From CAIJMU01 sp035530275 (GTDB lineage: Bacteria > Spirochaetota > Spirochaetia > Treponematales > Rectinemataceae): 64,000 bases of DNA. The notes under the pieces were generated by a model. That model did not search any database and was not told where the DNA came from. It worked only from the letters and a program-made list of their open reading frames with translations. The position numbers and the translations under genes were made by a program. This document shows positions 1-9,016 of the stretch, in pieces. How positions within the stretch are numbered: position 1 is the first letter of the stretch; every line of letters begins with the position of its first letter. The stretch is taken from NCBI GenBank assembly GCA_035530275.1, contig DATKVC010000024.1:161131-225130 (forward strand). Reading direction: 5' to 3'.

Positions 1-588
1 CTCGCGGCACGTATCGCCGCGGCAGCCAAGGCGAAGGGGCTCGGCGCCCTCGACGCCCCTGTCTCCGGCGGCGACATCGGCGCAAAGAACGCGACGCTTA
101 CCATCATGGTGGGCGGCGAGATAGGCGATTTCGAGGCGGCCAAGCCCCTCTTCGGCCATCTAGGCAAGACCATAGTGCTCCAGGGCGGGCCCGGTTCGGG
201 CCAGCATACGAAGATGGCGAACCAGATCGCCATCGCGGCGAGCCTCCTCGGCGCCGTCGAGTCGATAAGCTACGCCAAGAGGGCCGGCCTCGATCCGCGC
301 AGGGTCCTTGAAAGCATCGGATCGGGATCGGCAGGCTCCTGGCAGCTCGCCAACCTCGTACCCAAAATGCTCGACGGCAACTTCGAGCCCGGATTCTACA
401 TAAAGCACTTCCTCAAAGACCTTCGCATCGCCCTTGAATCGGCGGCGGCCATGCAACTCGACCTCCCGGGCCTCAGGCTTGCCGAGGGCCTCTTCGAAAT
501 CCTCCAGGCGGAGGGTTTCGCGGACAAGGGAACCCAGGCTCTGTGGCTACTCTACGAACGCGGACTTATGCCGGGCAAAGCCCGCTGA
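1..588 (+). CDS. 3-hydroxyisobutyrate dehydrogenase family protein (5' truncated)
   Basis: The reading frame is open from base 1, so the N-terminal Rossmann (NAD-binding) part lies outside the window; 195 residues are visible. The substrate motif DAPVSGGDIGAKNATL and the catalytic-lysine motif GPGSGQHTKMANQ are those of the beta-hydroxyacid dehydrogenase family (3-hydroxyisobutyrate, tartronate semialdehyde or related reductases), followed by the all-helical C-terminal domain. The cofactor and exact substrate cannot be judged without the N-terminus. The stop codon overlaps the start of the DUF2804 gene by one base, so the two are probably co-transcribed. The family is certain; the substrate is not. 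Confidence 0.9.
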   Translation, partial: LAARIAAAAKAKGLGALDAPVSGGDIGAKNATLTIMVGGEIGDFEAAKPLFGHLGKTIVLQGGPGSGQHTKMANQIAIAASLLGAVESISYAKRAGLDPRRVLESIGSGSAGSWQLANLVPKMLDGNFEPGFYIKHFLKDLRIALESAAAMQLDLPGLRLAEGLFEILQAEGFADKGTQALWLLYERGLMPGKAR

Positions 589-1634
589 TGGGGCAGAGCC
601 TTCCCGGAGCGCCCAAGGAGGCCGTCACGGACGGCGCCTTCGCGGTGGGACGCTTCGGCGGGATATTCGAGAAGATCAATTTCCTCGACGCGCGGAAACT
701 CTGGCGCGTCGAACTCCCTCGCTGGGTGAAGACCTGGCGGCTCAAGGAATGGCGGGCCGTGCTGATGGGCGACGCGAGCTGGTCCTTCATTGCCGCCCTC
801 TACAACGCAAAACTCTTCTCAATCGCCTTTTTCCGCGTCTGGAACCGCGAGACGGGAGAGCGCCAGGGCTTTCTTAGGATCATGCCGGGCTCCGTCATCC
901 ATATCGGCGAAAAGCTCGGAGTATCACATAGCGCCTATCACGGAAGGCATGCGCGGCTCGACATCGACTTCGACTTACCCCAGGAAAAGGCCTCCGTGAC
1001 CGTGAATTGGAAACCCGGCAAGGGGAATCCCGGTTTTCACGGCGAATTCCTCTTAGGTTGTTCCGCGAAAGTCATAGCGCCGAGCACGGCCGTGCTACCC
1101 CTGGGCCGCAATCGCGCGATGTATACGACAAAGGCGCTCACGCCGATGGAAGGCTTCTTCGAAACGTCGGGAGCCGTCCATCGCTTCGACGGCGCGAAGG
1201 CTTCGGCCCTCTTCGACGATCATAAAGGCTATTATCCCTTCGGCCTGCATTACGATTCGGTTGGAGGCTTTGGCTTCGACGCCAAGGGCAGGAGAATCGG
1301 CCTCAGCCTCGCCGCCAACCCCGCCAAAGAAAGTTCCCGCTTCAACGAGAACAGCCTCTGGATCGGCAATCGCCTTTTCGCCCTTCCGCAGGTGCGCATC
1401 TCGCGGGCCGAGGGGTATAAGAACGATTGGGTGATTCAGGACACGGAAGGCCTCGTCGACCTCGTCTTCACGCCCCGCGCCCACAACGACATCAGCTTCC
1501 ACGTGGGCATCCTCGAAAGCGACTGGCACGGGCCCTTCGGGACCTTCAAGGGGAGCGTGAAGAACGGCGAAGGTGAGACAATCGACGCCGGTATTCTGAA
1601 CGCGATGGGCGAAGAGAAGTATCTGCGTTCCTAA
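588..1634 (+). CDS. DUF2804 domain protein
   Basis: A 348-residue protein without obvious membrane segments. I place the start at the ATG that overlaps the upstream stop (TGATG), since an upstream in-frame ATG would overlap the dehydrogenase by 46 bases. The sequence resembles the DUF2804 family, known mainly from spirochaetes and some other bacteria, including an FDDHKGYYP-type segment around residue 210 and a W-x-G-N plus LPxV segment near residue 265. Its function is unknown; the fold may be related to lipocalin-like or carotenoid-hydratase-like barrels, but nothing in the sequence proves an activity. It is convergent with thyX, which ends 7 bases away. It is one of the genes that suggest a spirochaete. 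Confidence 0.75.
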   Translation: MGQSLPGAPKEAVTDGAFAVGRFGGIFEKINFLDARKLWRVELPRWVKTWRLKEWRAVLMGDASWSFIAALYNAKLFSIAFFRVWNRETGERQGFLRIMPGSVIHIGEKLGVSHSAYHGRHARLDIDFDLPQEKASVTVNWKPGKGNPGFHGEFLLGCSAKVIAPSTAVLPLGRNRAMYTTKALTPMEGFFETSGAVHRFDGAKASALFDDHKGYYPFGLHYDSVGGFGFDAKGRRIGLSLAANPAKESSRFNENSLWIGNRLFALPQVRISRAEGYKNDWVIQDTEGLVDLVFTPRAHNDISFHVGILESDWHGPFGTFKGSVKNGEGETIDAGILNAMGEEKYLRS

Positions 1635-1641
1635 CACCAGA

Positions 1642-2514
1642 TCAGGATTGCCGCCCTGTATTGAGCTTTGTTTCGAAGCGTTCGAGATCGCGACCGGCGA
1701 GCGAGTCGTTCCTTTCACGCTTCATGTCGTCCGACTCCTCCGGAGCAATGGTTCCGAGCCTTCTTCTCAGTTCCGCCAATTCGGACCTCGAAAAACGCAG
1801 GCCGCCGAGCAGGTGATTCTCGAAGCTCGCACAGGCGGCTGGGGCCACGCGGCGCGTGATATCGAGCATGACTTCGGCGTACTTGCGGATTTCGAGCTGG
1901 GCATGGGGATCAAGACGAAGTGAAAGGAAGCGGAAGAGATTGTGAAGGTCGATCTGCCAGTACCATTCCGTATAGAGCGAGAGGGGAAGGTTGATGCGCG
2001 CCAACTCGCGGGCGAGTCCGTCTTCGATAAGCGAGGCGTATTCGCCGTAGGCCGTCTTTTGGCCTTCTTCGAAGCGTGCGAGAACCGCGGCCGCTTCGGC
2101 CGAATCGAGGGGGCTTGGGTCTCTTCCCTGTTTGTTGTTCGAGCTCTGTTTGGCGAGATCTTCGGGGGCAGGGCGGTAGAACTCGTCCTTCATCACCGAG
2201 TAGCGGCCCGAGACCTCGTTCAAGCGCGCCGTTCGGTGCCGAACCCATTGGCGGGCGACGAAGATGGGCAGCTTGACGTGGAAGGTGAGGATGACCTGCT
2301 CGAAAGGCGAGGTATGCTCGTTGCGGAGAAGGTAGTCGATGAGCCCTTGGTCCTCGCGATAACTTTTCGTTCCCTCGCCATACGAGACACGGGCAGCTTG
2401 CACGATGCGGGCGTCCCCGCCGAGGTAGTCGACAAGACGGACAAAGCCGTGGTCGAGCACGGGGTATTCACGATCGAGGATTTCCTCGGCGGAGGGTACG
2501 AGGCAATGCGCCAT
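1642..2514 (-). CDS. thyX: Flavin-dependent thymidylate synthase ThyX
   Basis: Converts dUMP to dTMP with methylene-tetrahydrofolate, FAD and NADPH. The ThyX signature RHRTARLNEVSGRYS (family pattern RHRxxSxNExSxRY, with A in place of the first Ser) is clear, preceded by the family segment EHTSPFEQ. I choose the ATG at 2514 (290 aa) because a GGAGC ribosome site lies just upstream and the family homology begins near it; the frame stays open another 53 codons upstream without family-like sequence. The C-terminus carries a basic, probably disordered tail. Its upstream gap (2515-2715) separates it from a divergent gene. The absence of thyA nearby is uninformative. Confidence 0.93.
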   Translation of the reverse strand: MAHCLVPSAEEILDREYPVLDHGFVRLVDYLGGDARIVQAARVSYGEGTKSYREDQGLIDYLLRNEHTSPFEQVILTFHVKLPIFVARQWVRHRTARLNEVSGRYSVMKDEFYRPAPEDLAKQSSNNKQGRDPSPLDSAEAAAVLARFEEGQKTAYGEYASLIEDGLARELARINLPLSLYTEWYWQIDLHNLFRFLSLRLDPHAQLEIRKYAEVMLDITRRVAPAACASFENHLLGGLRFSRSELAELRRRLGTIAPEESDDMKRERNDSLAGRDLERFETKLNTGRQS

Positions 2515-2715
2515 TGGCTGCTCCGGTAGCTGAAGGTTTGGTCGACCTCGATGATATACCGACGGGCCTTTTCGGCGAAACCCGCCCGAGGGCCAGGAGA
2601 CACCATGACCGGCAAAGCCGCGGCGTTGCTCTTCGTTTGATTGTTGGCCTTCGCTGAGCGATCTTAGGGGCAAGGCGCGGAGAGGACCGAAACTTCGCGC
2701 TTGTCGGAGGGCTGC

Positions 2716-3618
2716 ATGTTCGAACTAACCCGGGATGTCGTCGATGACATCATATTCGCGATGGAAGACCAGGATGGGGCCTGGATGGTGGAGGTGGAGA
2801 CCGGCCACCTTATCGCTCGCGCCGAAGCCTGCGAAGACGGCGATCAGGTCGATGTTCCAAAGCCCGAGACGGCGCCTGTGCCCGATTGGAGTCCGCGCGA
2901 GGGTTTCAAAATGATGGAGGCCTTCGCAAGCCGTGTCAGGCAGCCAACGGCCAGGCGCGCGCTTCATGAGTCCCTCGCCCATGGCCGGGGTGTCTTCAAG
3001 GCTTTCAAGGCGGCACTCGTCCCCTATCCCGATATCGAAAAATCCTTTCGCGAAAACAAGGCGAGCGTCATGGGACGAGTCATACGCGAATGGTATGACG
3101 AGCTTCGCGAAGCCAAGGGATTCGAGCGGCTCGGCGCCGAACCCGAAGATTCGACGGACCTTGTCGCGAGCGACCTCGGCTACTCGTCGGGTTTGGCTTC
3201 GGCCGCCCGCGAGGCCATGCTCGGTCTCCTCGGCGAGGTTGGGGCAGAAATAGCCCCCGATGCGCCGGCTGCGATTGCGGCAAGGGAGATGCGTCTTGCG
3301 CGAGCCGAACTCGAGGGTGACGACTGGATGGGCGTCTGGGTTGAGGATGGGGAGGGCGGAGCCATCGGGGGAGCCGCCGGCCGACGTGAATTCGAAGCCG
3401 GTCAGGCCGTAGGACGGATATTCTTCCTGGCTGTCGACCCGGAGTTCCGAGCCATGGGCCTCGCGCGGTCGTTGATCGAAAGACTTACGTCGGAACTCGG
3501 CGGCAACGAGGGGGCCCTCATCATAGTCGACCTGCCCCTGCTCTATGGCCCTTTCGAAAAGTCCCTTTTCAGTTCCGGCTTTACTGCCTTCGGAGCGAGG
3601 GCTTGGCGAAGAGGCTAA
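2716..3618 (+). CDS. UPF0158 - GNAT acetyltransferase fusion protein
   Basis: 300 residues. Residues about 1-150 look like UPF0158: an acidic start with MEDQDGAWMVEVETG, then a WSPREGFKMMEAFA segment and a run ending in REWYDELREAKGFERLG. Residues about 185-300 form a GNAT domain with the acetyl-CoA loop region RIFFLAVDPEFRAMGLARSLIE and a C-terminal DLPLLYGPFEKSLFSSGF segment. The ATG at 2716 is chosen over an in-frame TTG at 2701 because GGAGG lies 5 bases before it. The substrate is unknown. The gene converges on the alkyltransferase-like gene and overlaps its end by 4 bases. Confidence 0.75.
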   Translation: MFELTRDVVDDIIFAMEDQDGAWMVEVETGHLIARAEACEDGDQVDVPKPETAPVPDWSPREGFKMMEAFASRVRQPTARRALHESLAHGRGVFKAFKAALVPYPDIEKSFRENKASVMGRVIREWYDELREAKGFERLGAEPEDSTDLVASDLGYSSGLASAAREAMLGLLGEVGAEIAPDAPAAIAAREMRLARAELEGDDWMGVWVEDGEGGAIGGAAGRREFEAGQAVGRIFFLAVDPEFRAMGLARSLIERLTSELGGNEGALIIVDLPLLYGPFEKSLFSSGFTAFGARAWRRG

Positions 3619-3974
3619 GCGCGGCCTGAGGCCGAGCCGGACAGGAACCGATGGCCGAATTGACCGAGGTCGACGCGGCCTGAGGCGTCTACTTCTACTC
3701 CTTCGCTTGTCAGCAAGGCCTTCTGCAGCTCGAAGCCACCGCCCTCCGGGAGGGCGATGCTTCCATCCTTGCGCACAATTCTATGCCAGGGCAGGTCTTC
3801 CCTTTCGGCGCTGCTATGCAGAAGGCGGACTACCTGCCTGGCTCCGTTGGCAAGGCCCGCGGCATGAGCGACATCGCCGTAGGTCGAAACTTCGCCGGAG
3901 GGGATGTCTCTGAGAGCAGCCGCGATACGGCGGCTTGTTTCTCTACCTTTTTTCTTGTCCATGAAGTAATCCAT
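3615..3974 (-). CDS. Alkyltransferase-like protein (ATL, MGMT homologue lacking the acceptor cysteine)
   Basis: 119 residues matching the C-terminal DNA-binding domain of O6-alkylguanine-DNA alkyltransferase: IPSGEVSTYGDVAHAAG, then GARQVVRLLHSS, then the active-site position reading PWHRIV. In true MGMT this is PCHRV; tryptophan in place of cysteine is the hallmark of ATL proteins, which bind O6-alkylguanine and hand the lesion to nucleotide excision repair rather than removing the alkyl group. Two in-frame ATGs (3974, 3962) are possible starts and neither has a strong ribosome site. It is divergent from fabD across a 77-base AT-rich gap that probably holds both promoters. Confidence 0.9.
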   Translation of the reverse strand: MDYFMDKKKGRETSRRIAAALRDIPSGEVSTYGDVAHAAGLANGARQVVRLLHSSAEREDLPWHRIVRKDGSIALPEGGGFELQKALLTSEGVEVDASGRVDLGQFGHRFLSGSASGRA

Positions 3975-3991
3975 TGTAACACTACCGTGGC

Positions 3992-4016
3992 TTTACATTT
4001 TTCGTGATTTTGTAAA
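3992..4016. promoter_or_regulatory. Inverted repeat in the ATL/fabD divergent promoter region
   Basis: TTTACA and TGTAAA are exact inverted arms separated by 13 bases, in the AT-rich gap between the divergent alkyltransferase-like gene and fabD. A sequence resembling a -10 box (CTTAAAAT) follows at about 4022-4029. It may be an operator for the fatty-acid genes, but no known regulator site is recognised. Confidence 0.35.
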
Positions 4017-4051
4017 TCATACTTAAAATCGCATGATGCGAGGAGGAACTC

Positions 4052-4972
4052 ATGAAGACCTGCTTTCTCTTTCCCGGCCAGGGTGCCCAGTACATCGGCA
4101 TGGGAAAGGACTTTTACGAGACGAGCAAGGCCGTCCGCGAGCTCTTCGAACTCGCTTCGGATGCGGCGAAGATCGACCTTCGGCAGCTGATTTTCGAGGG
4201 TAGCGAGGACGAGCTCAAGCAGACGCGCAATACGCAGATAGCCATGGCCGTCGTCGAGGCGGCGGCGGCCCTTTCGGCTCGGGAGCACGCGATCCTGCCT
4301 TTGGGCTGCGCGGGCTTTTCGGTCGGCGAATGGCCGGCTCTCGCCGAGGCGGGGGTCGTCGGGCTCGCCGACATGTTCCGCCTTGTCGCGGAGCGAGGCA
4401 GGCTGATGGACGAGGCGGGACTCCGCTCGGGCGGCTCGACCATGAGCGCAATCCTTGCCTTGGCCCCCGAGGGCATCGAAAAGGCCATAGCCGGGGCAGG
4501 CCTCAAGCAGGTATGGGTGGCGAATTACAACAGCCCGTCCCAGTGCGTGATTTCCGGCACGGAGGCCGATGTGGCCGCCGCGGAGACTGCCTGCAAGGAA
4601 GCGGGCGCGAAGCGGGCGATCAGGCTCAAGGTGTCCGGGGCCTTCCATTCGCCCATAATGGGTTATGCCCGCGACGGTTTCGCCGAGCTCGTGTCGGATG
4701 TGGTCTTTTCCGATCCGAAGATCCCCGTCTTTTCGAATGTGACGGGGCGGCGAATCGAAAGCGGGGCGGAGGCGAAGAAGCTCTGTGTCGAGCAGGTGGT
4801 GAGTCCCGTGCGCTGGATCGCCGAGGAGGCTTCGATCGTCGAGGCAGGCTTCGACCAGTGTTTCGAGACGGGCCCAGGCACGGTTCTCGCCGGTTTGTGG
4901 AAGGCCGTCAATCCGGACATTCCCTGCGAGCCCCTCGGCAAGCTTGCCGAAATCGCCGCTGTTTCGCTGTGA
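4052..4972 (+). CDS. fabD: Malonyl-CoA:ACP transacylase FabD
   Basis: 306 residues, the usual family length. It transfers malonyl groups from CoA to acyl carrier protein in type II fatty-acid synthesis. The N-terminal FPGQGAQYIGMG motif, the nucleophile elbow GFSVGEW (Ser90; GHSLGE in most members, so His is replaced by Phe) and the catalytic-His segment SGAFHSPIM are all present. A strong GAGGAGG ribosome site lies 5 bases before the ATG. fabG follows after 11 bases, so the two form a fatty-acid operon. The Phe beside the nucleophile is unusual but occurs in some homologues. Confidence 0.95.
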   Translation: MKTCFLFPGQGAQYIGMGKDFYETSKAVRELFELASDAAKIDLRQLIFEGSEDELKQTRNTQIAMAVVEAAAALSAREHAILPLGCAGFSVGEWPALAEAGVVGLADMFRLVAERGRLMDEAGLRSGGSTMSAILALAPEGIEKAIAGAGLKQVWVANYNSPSQCVISGTEADVAAAETACKEAGAKRAIRLKVSGAFHSPIMGYARDGFAELVSDVVFSDPKIPVFSNVTGRRIESGAEAKKLCVEQVVSPVRWIAEEASIVEAGFDQCFETGPGTVLAGLWKAVNPDIPCEPLGKLAEIAAVSL

Positions 4973-4983
4973 GGAGCTGAAAT

Positions 4984-5730
4984 ATGGAAGCTATGTTGAA
5001 GGACAAGGTCTGCGTGGTGACCGGCGGCTCCAAGGGCATCGGTCGAGCGATCGTGGCCCTCTTCGCGGCCCAGGGCGGGAAGGTCTTCTATCTTTCGCGG
5101 AGCGAGGCCGAAGATTCGGCCGGGCTTGCGGCAGGGGCGGGCGCGGGGGGCTCGGTGCGCTGGATCGCCTGCGATGTCGCCAAGGAAGCCGAGGTAGAGG
5201 CGGCCATCGCGAAGGTCGTCGCCGAGGGCGGGGTTCCTGCCGTCGTCGTGAACAATGCCGGCGTGACCCGCGATGGTTTGGTGTTCAGGATGAAGCTCGA
5301 GGACTGGGAGACGGTCATGGCGACGAACCTCACGAGCGCCTTCCTGGTCTGCCGGGTGGCGGCGCGGCACATGATCAAGGCGCGTACGGGCTCGATCATC
5401 AACCTGTCGAGCGTCGTTGGCATCACGGGCAACGGGGGGCAGACGAACTATTCGGCCTCCAAGGCGGGACTCATCGGCTTTACCAAGAGTCTCGCGCGGG
5501 AGGTGGCGAGCCGGGGCGTGCGCGTGAACGCCATCGCTCCCGGTTTCATCGATACCTCGATGACCGACCAGATCGGCGCCGAGGCCCGCGTCAAGCTGAT
5601 GGAAAGCATTCCCCTCGGCCGTTCGGGAAGCCCGGAGGAGATCGCCAAGGCGGCCCTCTTCCTCGCGAGCGATCTCGCCTCTTATGTCACCGGCGAGGTA
5701 CTGAAGGTCGACGGCGGCATGGCGATGTAG
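4984..5730 (+). CDS. fabG: 3-oxoacyl-[ACP] reductase FabG
   Basis: 248 residues, a classical short-chain dehydrogenase. It reduces 3-oxoacyl-ACP with NADPH. Visible motifs are the cofactor loop TGGSKGIG, the NNAGVTRDG segment typical of FabG, the catalytic serine in INLSSVVG and the YSASKAG catalytic Tyr/Lys motif, ending in the FabG-like VLKVDGGMAM. A GAGGAG ribosome site precedes the ATG. It sits directly after fabD, which supports fabG over other SDR roles. Confidence 0.95.
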   Translation: MEAMLKDKVCVVTGGSKGIGRAIVALFAAQGGKVFYLSRSEAEDSAGLAAGAGAGGSVRWIACDVAKEAEVEAAIAKVVAEGGVPAVVVNNAGVTRDGLVFRMKLEDWETVMATNLTSAFLVCRVAARHMIKARTGSIINLSSVVGITGNGGQTNYSASKAGLIGFTKSLAREVASRGVRVNAIAPGFIDTSMTDQIGAEARVKLMESIPLGRSGSPEEIAKAALFLASDLASYVTGEVLKVDGGMAM

Positions 5731-5772
5731 GGGGAGCGTGACGCAGGGCGGGCTGGCGGCTATAGTTGCACT

Positions 5773-7926
5773 GTGTCGTCGCACCTCTACGTACTTCTTC
5801 CCGGTTCACCCCTTCCCCTCGGGGCCCGTCCCTCGACCGAGGGGGTGAATTTCGCGATCTTCTCCCGCAACGCCGAATCGCTGATCCTCACGATCTACGC
5901 GAGGGCGGAAGATGGGGAGCCCGAGCTCGAGTTTCGCCTCGATCCCAAGCACAACCGAACGGGCGATATCTGGCATGTTTTCGTCGCCGGTCTGCGGGCG
6001 GGGGCCCTTTACCTCTGGAAGGCGGAGGGGCCCTACATTCCGATGCGGGGGCTTCGCTTCAACCGCCACAAGTCCCTCATCGATCCCTATGCCAAGGCCC
6101 TTTCGGCGACACCCGCCTGGAATTTCGCCGCGGCGAGGGCCTTCGATCCGGAATCGCCTGAGCTCGACCTTTCCTGGTCCGATGCCGAGAATTCGGATTC
6201 GATACCCAAATGCGTGGTCATCTCCGACGAATTCGATTGGAAGGGCGATCGTCCCCTCAATTATCCGCTCCGGCACTGCGTGATCTACGAAACCCACGTT
6301 AAGGGGCTGTCGCGGCATCTGAGTTCGCGGGTCGAGCATCCGGGGAGCTTCCGGGGCGTCGTCGAATCGATTCCCTACCTGAAGTCCCTCGGGATCACGA
6401 GCCTCGAGCTCCTGCCCGTGCAGGAGTTCAACGAGCACGAGTTGATGCGCCGCGATCCGGAGACCGGCGAGAGGCTCAGGAATTACTGGGGCTATTCGAG
6501 CCTGGCCTTTTTCGCGCCCAAGGCGGGCTATGCCTCGAGGACCGAGGCGGGGGCGCCCGTCGCCGAATTCAAGTACATGGTGAGGGAGCTTCACGCCGCG
6601 GGCATCGAGCTCATCCTCGACATCGTCTTCAACCACTCCGCCGAGGGGAACGAGCAGGGGCCGACCCTTTCCTTTCGCGGTCTCGACAACTCGATCTACT
6701 ACATCCTGGACGAGAACAAGCGTTTCTATCGCAATTACTCGGGTTGCGGAAATACGCTCAATTGCAATCATCCGGTGGTGCGTTCCCTCATCATGGACTG
6801 TCTCCGCTATTGGGTCGCCGAGATGCACGTCGACGGCTTTCGATTCGACCTGGGCTCGATCCTCGGGCGGGACCAGAACGGAAAGCTCCTCGAGAATCCG
6901 CCGGTCCTCGAGGAGATCGCCGAGGACCCGCTACTCAGACATACGAAGATCATCGCGGAGGCCTGGGACGCGGGCGGAGCCTACCAGGTGGGCTGGTTTC
7001 CCGGCGGTCGCTGGGCGGAATGGAACGACCGCTATCGCGACGATCTCCGGCGTTTTTGGCGAGGCGACGAGCGGGCAGTCCAGGGTCTCGCCACGAGGGT
7101 CACCGGCTCGAGCGACCTCTACCTCCGCGACGGGCGCAAGCCCTTCCATTCGATCAACTACATCACGAGCCATGACGGCTTCACCCTGCGCGACCTCCTT
7201 TCCTACGACAGGAAGCACAACGCGCGGAACGGCGAGGGCGATCGTGACGGACACGACGCGAACCTGAGCTGGAACCACGGCTTCGAGGGCGATGGGGCCC
7301 CCGCGTCAACCGAGGAGCTTCGGGAGAGGCAGGCGCGGAATTTCGCGGCGACCCTCCTCCTGTCGATCGGCACGCCGATGCTCCTCGGGGGCGACGAGTT
7401 CCTCCGGAGCCAGGGCGGCAACAACAACGCCTATTGCCAGGATAACGAAATCAGTTGGTATGATTTCGGGCTCGCCGAGCGCAATTTCGGCTTTCTCCGC
7501 TTCGTCCGGGAGCTCGTGGCCTTCAGGTTGCGGCATCCCGCCTTCCGTCGCCCCGAGTTTTTCACCGGGAAGGACGGCGACTACAACGCGATACCCGACA
7601 TCGTCTGGTATGACGACAAGGGGCAGAGCCCCGACTGGGCGCGCATCGAGCGACTCCTCGCCTGGCGCATCGACGGGGCCCGAGCGGACATCGTAGCCGA
7701 TCGCGACGACAACGACTTTCTCGTCCTCTGCAACGCCTGGCCCGAGTCGCGGCACTTCGTCCTCCACGCCCCCGCGCGGGGCAAGCATTGGGCCCGCGTG
7801 ATCGACAGCTCCCTGCCGAGCCCCCTCGACATAGCGAGCCAGGGGAAGGAGGAATTCCTGAGCCCACAGAACTCCTATCTCCTGGCGGGGCGGAGCTTCG
7901 TCCTCCTCATGTCGAAGGAGGCCTGA
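5773..7926 (+). CDS. glgX: Glycogen debranching enzyme GlgX / isoamylase
   Basis: 717 residues, GH13 family with an N-terminal early-set domain (about 10-130) and a central TIM barrel. It hydrolyses alpha-1,6 branches of glycogen or limit dextrins in the cytoplasm. The GH13 conserved regions are visible: DIVFNHSAEGN, DGFRFDLGS (nucleophile Asp), EAWDAGG (acid/base Glu) and the NYITSHDGFTLRD segment. The start is a GTG at 5773 without a strong ribosome site; a later start is possible but the early-set domain begins almost at once. The 42-base gap after fabG shows no terminator. Confidence 0.93.
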   Translation: MSSHLYVLLPGSPLPLGARPSTEGVNFAIFSRNAESLILTIYARAEDGEPELEFRLDPKHNRTGDIWHVFVAGLRAGALYLWKAEGPYIPMRGLRFNRHKSLIDPYAKALSATPAWNFAAARAFDPESPELDLSWSDAENSDSIPKCVVISDEFDWKGDRPLNYPLRHCVIYETHVKGLSRHLSSRVEHPGSFRGVVESIPYLKSLGITSLELLPVQEFNEHELMRRDPETGERLRNYWGYSSLAFFAPKAGYASRTEAGAPVAEFKYMVRELHAAGIELILDIVFNHSAEGNEQGPTLSFRGLDNSIYYILDENKRFYRNYSGCGNTLNCNHPVVRSLIMDCLRYWVAEMHVDGFRFDLGSILGRDQNGKLLENPPVLEEIAEDPLLRHTKIIAEAWDAGGAYQVGWFPGGRWAEWNDRYRDDLRRFWRGDERAVQGLATRVTGSSDLYLRDGRKPFHSINYITSHDGFTLRDLLSYDRKHNARNGEGDRDGHDANLSWNHGFEGDGAPASTEELRERQARNFAATLLLSIGTPMLLGGDEFLRSQGGNNNAYCQDNEISWYDFGLAERNFGFLRFVRELVAFRLRHPAFRRPEFFTGKDGDYNAIPDIVWYDDKGQSPDWARIERLLAWRIDGARADIVADRDDNDFLVLCNAWPESRHFVLHAPARGKHWARVIDSSLPSPLDIASQGKEEFLSPQNSYLLAGRSFVLLMSKEA

Positions 7927-7987
7927 CGCAGGTCATTAAATCCTTGTTAAATTTGCCTTTGCGGCCCTTGCTGGCTACCTTGAACCC

Positions 7988-8734
7988 ATGGCGAGGAGGA
8001 TGAGCGGGCAGGTTCCCGCGACCCGCGACGCGGCGATCAAGGCCGGTTTGCGGGAGTTGGCACGGCACCGGCCGGACAGGGCTCTGGAGCCCCTGCGGGA
8101 GGCCGTGCAGGGCTGTCCCGCCCTCGACAAGGTGGAGCTGGCCCGGCGCCTGTATTGGCTGGCCGTCGCCCTCCTTCAACTCGACCGCAGCGATCTCGCC
8201 ATCAAGAGCCTCGCCTCGGCGCAAAAGCTCAGGCCCCGCGGTCTGGCTCGTGACGTCTATGTGCGGCGCGTGAACGCCTATGGGATGCCGAGGCGGGCGA
8301 CGCGGGAGCTCGACGATTTTTGGGCCTTTTATTCGATACAAGCCTGCACCTACCTCGCCTCGCGGCCGGGGCGGCGATTCGCGGCAGCGACGGAAAAGGA
8401 TCTCGTGACAAGGACCATCGCCGCGGCCTGGGTGGATATTAGGCATTCGGGGCGCCTCGAGGAGCTCGACGTCGAGGAACGACTTGCGCTTTTCAAGGCC
8501 TCGAAGCTGGCCTTCCCGCGACCCGTCGGCCTCGGAGGACGAGCCTTCCCCGCCTCGGAGCGGGCCGCCTTCGGGCCCGGCGGTCCCGCCTCCTCGAGTT
8601 GCTCCGACCCGATGAGGGTGGATTTCAAGCGAGGGAAGCGGGTCAAGGCGACGGATCGCTGCCCCTGCGGCTCCGGTCTCCCCTATTGCAAGTGTTGCGG
8701 GAGGACTAAAAGCCCCCTCGAACTCGGCGATTGA
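7988..8734 (+). CDS. Protein with C-terminal SEC-C zinc-binding motif
   Basis: 248 residues. Most of the protein is helical and TPR-like in look (alternating Leu/Ala-rich helices, about residues 10-150), with no recognised catalytic motif. Near the C-terminus CPCGSGLPYCKCC matches the SEC-C metal-binding motif seen at the end of SecA and in many stand-alone proteins. It could bind zinc and act as a partner or adaptor, but no function can be assigned. The ATG follows a GC-rich 61-base gap after glgX; the gene stands alone before the sigma-factor promoter region. Confidence 0.7.
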   Translation: MARRMSGQVPATRDAAIKAGLRELARHRPDRALEPLREAVQGCPALDKVELARRLYWLAVALLQLDRSDLAIKSLASAQKLRPRGLARDVYVRRVNAYGMPRRATRELDDFWAFYSIQACTYLASRPGRRFAAATEKDLVTRTIAAAWVDIRHSGRLEELDVEERLALFKASKLAFPRPVGLGGRAFPASERAAFGPGGPASSSCSDPMRVDFKRGKRVKATDRCPCGSGLPYCKCCGRTKSPLELGD

Positions 8735-9010
8735 GGCAATTCGACACAATTCGAGCTGGCTGGGCGCAGACTGTTTCAAAATGAGGCAGTCATAGGGGCT
8801 CGACGCCGCCAGGTGGGCGAAATGGATGCGGCCCTCCCGAAAAAGCGGGCGTTCAGGTCGGCAGGTGAAGATTGATGGGGAGCGGAACGGCGATTCACGA
8901 CGCACTCAAGTTCACCGAGCGTAAAATTGTAAATGATTGGCAAATAAGTAAATAGTAGCCTAGTAGTCGAGGGGATCGCGAGGGGTCGAGTGGATCGCTC
9001 TCGTTTTTCT
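8735..9010. other. Non-coding region upstream of the sigma-factor gene
   Basis: No gene is supported in this stretch. The last 90 bases become AT-rich, and a possible sigma-70 promoter (TTGTAA at 8927, AATAGT at 8951, spacing 18) can be drawn. AGCGATTGG occurs at 9011 and again at 9041, 30 bases apart, flanking the sigma-54 promoter. The region is long enough to hold activator sites. Confidence 0.4.
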
Positions 9011-9016
9011 AGCGAT

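Noticed and set aside
4663..5784. Minus-strand open frame opposite fabD/fabG
   Set aside because: Shadow of two well-supported genes with a Pro/Arg/His-rich translation.
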